Assembly (NCBI RefSeq): GCF_000220395.1
Contig: NW_004086326.1
Location: 1-64,000, forward strand
Length of the DNA: 64,000 nt
Direction: 5' to 3'
DNA from: Ichthyophthirius multifiliis
Lineage: Eukaryota > Ciliophora > Oligohymenophorea > Hymenostomatida
Shown here piece after piece: positions 62,130 to 64,000 of the stretch. Numbering within the stretch: the stretch's first letter is position 1; every line of letters begins with the position of its first letter. Under the pieces are notes generated by a model that had not been told where the DNA came from, made no database searches, and saw only the letters and a list, made by a program, of their open reading frames with translations. The translations under genes were made by a program, and so were the position numbers.

Positions 62130-64000
62130 ATTTTTTATATTTTTAAATTGAAAATAATTTATATAATATTTAAGTAAATTAATTAAATTATAATTAAATT
62201 TATATTTCTATATAGTAATTTAAAAACGAAAATAAATTCATAATTTTTATAATTTGAATAAAAAAAAAATTAATCTATTTTAAAAATAAAAAAATATAAA
62301 ATATAAAATTTTAAATATTAATAAATGTTTAAGGCAAATTTTATTAATGGTAAAAAACTTTTAAATTTTCTCGATTCTATAGAAAAATTTTAAAATATTA
62401 AATTTATTTTAAATAGTATAATAATAATATTAAATAAATTATAAAAATAATGTCGATAATATTTACATACATATTAAATAAATAATATAAATTAATTAAT
62501 TATCATAATTCGTTCAGTGTAAAATTTTACCATTCTGATTGCCTGAATCTTCAAAAAATTTATCTATAATAAAATCCATCCTTTAAATAAATTGTTTTAA
62601 CTAAGATTTTTTAATTTTATATTTAAAATAATATAATTAATAATAATTAATTTAATATGAATAATATATATTTTTTACAAATTTAATAAAATATTATTTG
62701 ATTTATTTACTTTTATTAAATTTATATTAATTTTATATTTTTTACTAAATTATAAAATACATAAAAAAATATTAATTGTCAAAATCTTATACATCTCCAA
62801 AAATATGATTTATTATTTATTTAAGAGAAAAGTATTATATAATGAATTCAAATAATAAAATTTAAAATTATTATTATTTAATATTATTTATAAACTAAAT
62901 TATTTTTTTAAAATATTTTAATAATATTTTCAAATTTATTATTTAAATATGAAATTTAATAAAAATATTAAATTTAAAAAATTTAAGATATTTTTTTAAA
63001 AAACAGGTATATTCCATTAAATATTTTTTTTTATTAAAATTATTATCAGTATAATATATATTATTAATAAGATATTTAAATTTATGGATATTAATATTTT
63101 ATTTTATTTTTTTATCATAATAATATAATTATTATTATTTGTTTTGTTTTTTTTTTTTTTTACTTGTTAAAAGAGAGTTTTAAAAATTCAATCATCATAA
63201 AATAAATAATTTTTTTTTATTTACTAATTTTTAAATATATTACAAAAAAAAAAAAACATCTTTAACCAATCAAGATATAAAATAAAAAGTTATTATATTT
63301 TTTAATTATTCGCTTTAAAATTTAAATTAGAAATATTTTAAATTGATAAATACAAATATTCTACATTTTAAAATAAATAAGATAGTAATTTATTTAGTTA
63401 TGCTATTAATTGTATAAAATATAATTATTTAATTAAAATTAAAAAACAATTATTAAAGAAAAAAATTGCAGATATTATAGTTATTGAAAATTTTAAGATT
63501 TAAAGAAAATAATTAATTTAAAAAATAATGGTAACAAAAAAAATATACTTTTCTATAAAATTTTATTATTAAAAAATTAGAAATAGGCTTAATAAAAATA
63601 ACTTAAATAAATTTTAGATTTTAAAATAAATAATTGCAATATATGTAAATTTTAAATTAAAAAAAAACAAAGCAAAATAGAAACAAAAATTTAATATAAA
63701 AATAAATATGTAGAAGAATTAAATAAAATAAGAATAAATAAATAAAAAAAAAATATCATATTTAAAATTTTGAGAAAAAATAATATTAAATTAAAATGTA
63801 AATGTTTATTGTTAAAAATAAAATTATTTTAAAACAAAAATATAAAATTAAGATATAATATATATAATAAATAAAAATTGTAAAATATATTTAAAAAAAA
63901 ATTATAAATAATGTATTATATAATAATAAAAATATTAAATAATTAATATTATTAAAGATATAATAAGTAAAAAAAAAAAAATATATAGTAAAAAAATTTT
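62130..64000. other. Gene-free right end
   Basis: Almost pure A+T to the edge of the window, with long A and T runs. No coding frame, RNA or telomere-like repeat (TTGGGG/CCCCAA) was found. Confidence 0.6.

Noticed and set aside
1-64000. CRISPR array, rRNA or clustered tRNA genes
   Set aside because: No spaced direct repeats and no conserved RNA landmarks were seen; repeats present are simple AT tracts.

Overview
This window looks like macronuclear DNA of an oligohymenophorean ciliate. TAA and TAG are read as glutamine inside almost every recognisable gene, and TGA is the only stop that fits the protein families. Base composition is extremely AT-rich, by eye around 85%. Introns are tiny GT..AG introns, mostly 32-70 nt. 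An AT content this high, frame slips at homopolymers and a scaffold gap of Ns all suit an Ichthyophthirius multifiliis assembly, but the species is an inference. Read with the standard code nearly every gene shatters, so all calls here come from re-translation with TAA/TAG = Gln.

Layout. 1-1837 is non-coding. 1838-3018 (+) encodes a zinc-ribbon/coiled-coil protein. 3722-11518 (-) holds a bZIP factor, an ESCRT-III CHMP1 protein, a farnesylated DnaJ/Hsp40 co-chaperone and a small acidic EF-hand-like protein. 11903-12148 (+) is a mitochondrial-type LYR protein. 13138-15871 (-) is a large Asn/Gln-rich protein with a possible Runt/p53-like fold. A 3.8 kb gene-poor stretch then includes an odd GC-richer island near 18.3 kb. 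19720-21015 (-) is a Tc1/mariner-like transposase. 21501-26111 (+) holds a hypothetical gene and an importin-beta-like karyopherin. 26227-31879 (-) holds a Neo1/ATP9-type lipid flippase, broken by an assembly gap, and a secreted aspartyl protease.

In the second half, 35013-35604 (+) is a small protein with a possible N-myristoylation start. 36194-38089 (-) is a coiled-coil protein. 38761-41054 (-) is a secreted protein with four repeats and a C-terminal beta/gamma-crystallin domain, probably mucocyst cargo. 42849-43151 (-) is a possible helicase remnant and 44089-47139 (-) a giant coiled-coil protein. 47339-49099 (-) is a DDX5/Dbp2-type RNA helicase and 49418-50146 (+) an NAD(P)HX epimerase. 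51003-52549 (-) is a branched-chain aminotransferase and 54262-54841 (-) a C2H2 zinc-finger protein. The rest is two small coiled-coil genes, a broken MORN-repeat gene carrying a likely MITE, an EF-hand-like cytoskeletal-type protein (60162-62129, -) and a gene-free right end.

The genes are ordinary housekeeping and ciliate-specific genes with no operon structure. No rRNA, tRNA or CRISPR was seen. The least ordinary parts are the transposase in macronuclear-type DNA, the MITE with GTGCGNCTTATA motifs, the four-repeat granule-type protein and several GC-richer non-coding islands. Single-base frame slips occur in at least seven genes, usually in A or T runs, and are more likely sequencing errors than biology.
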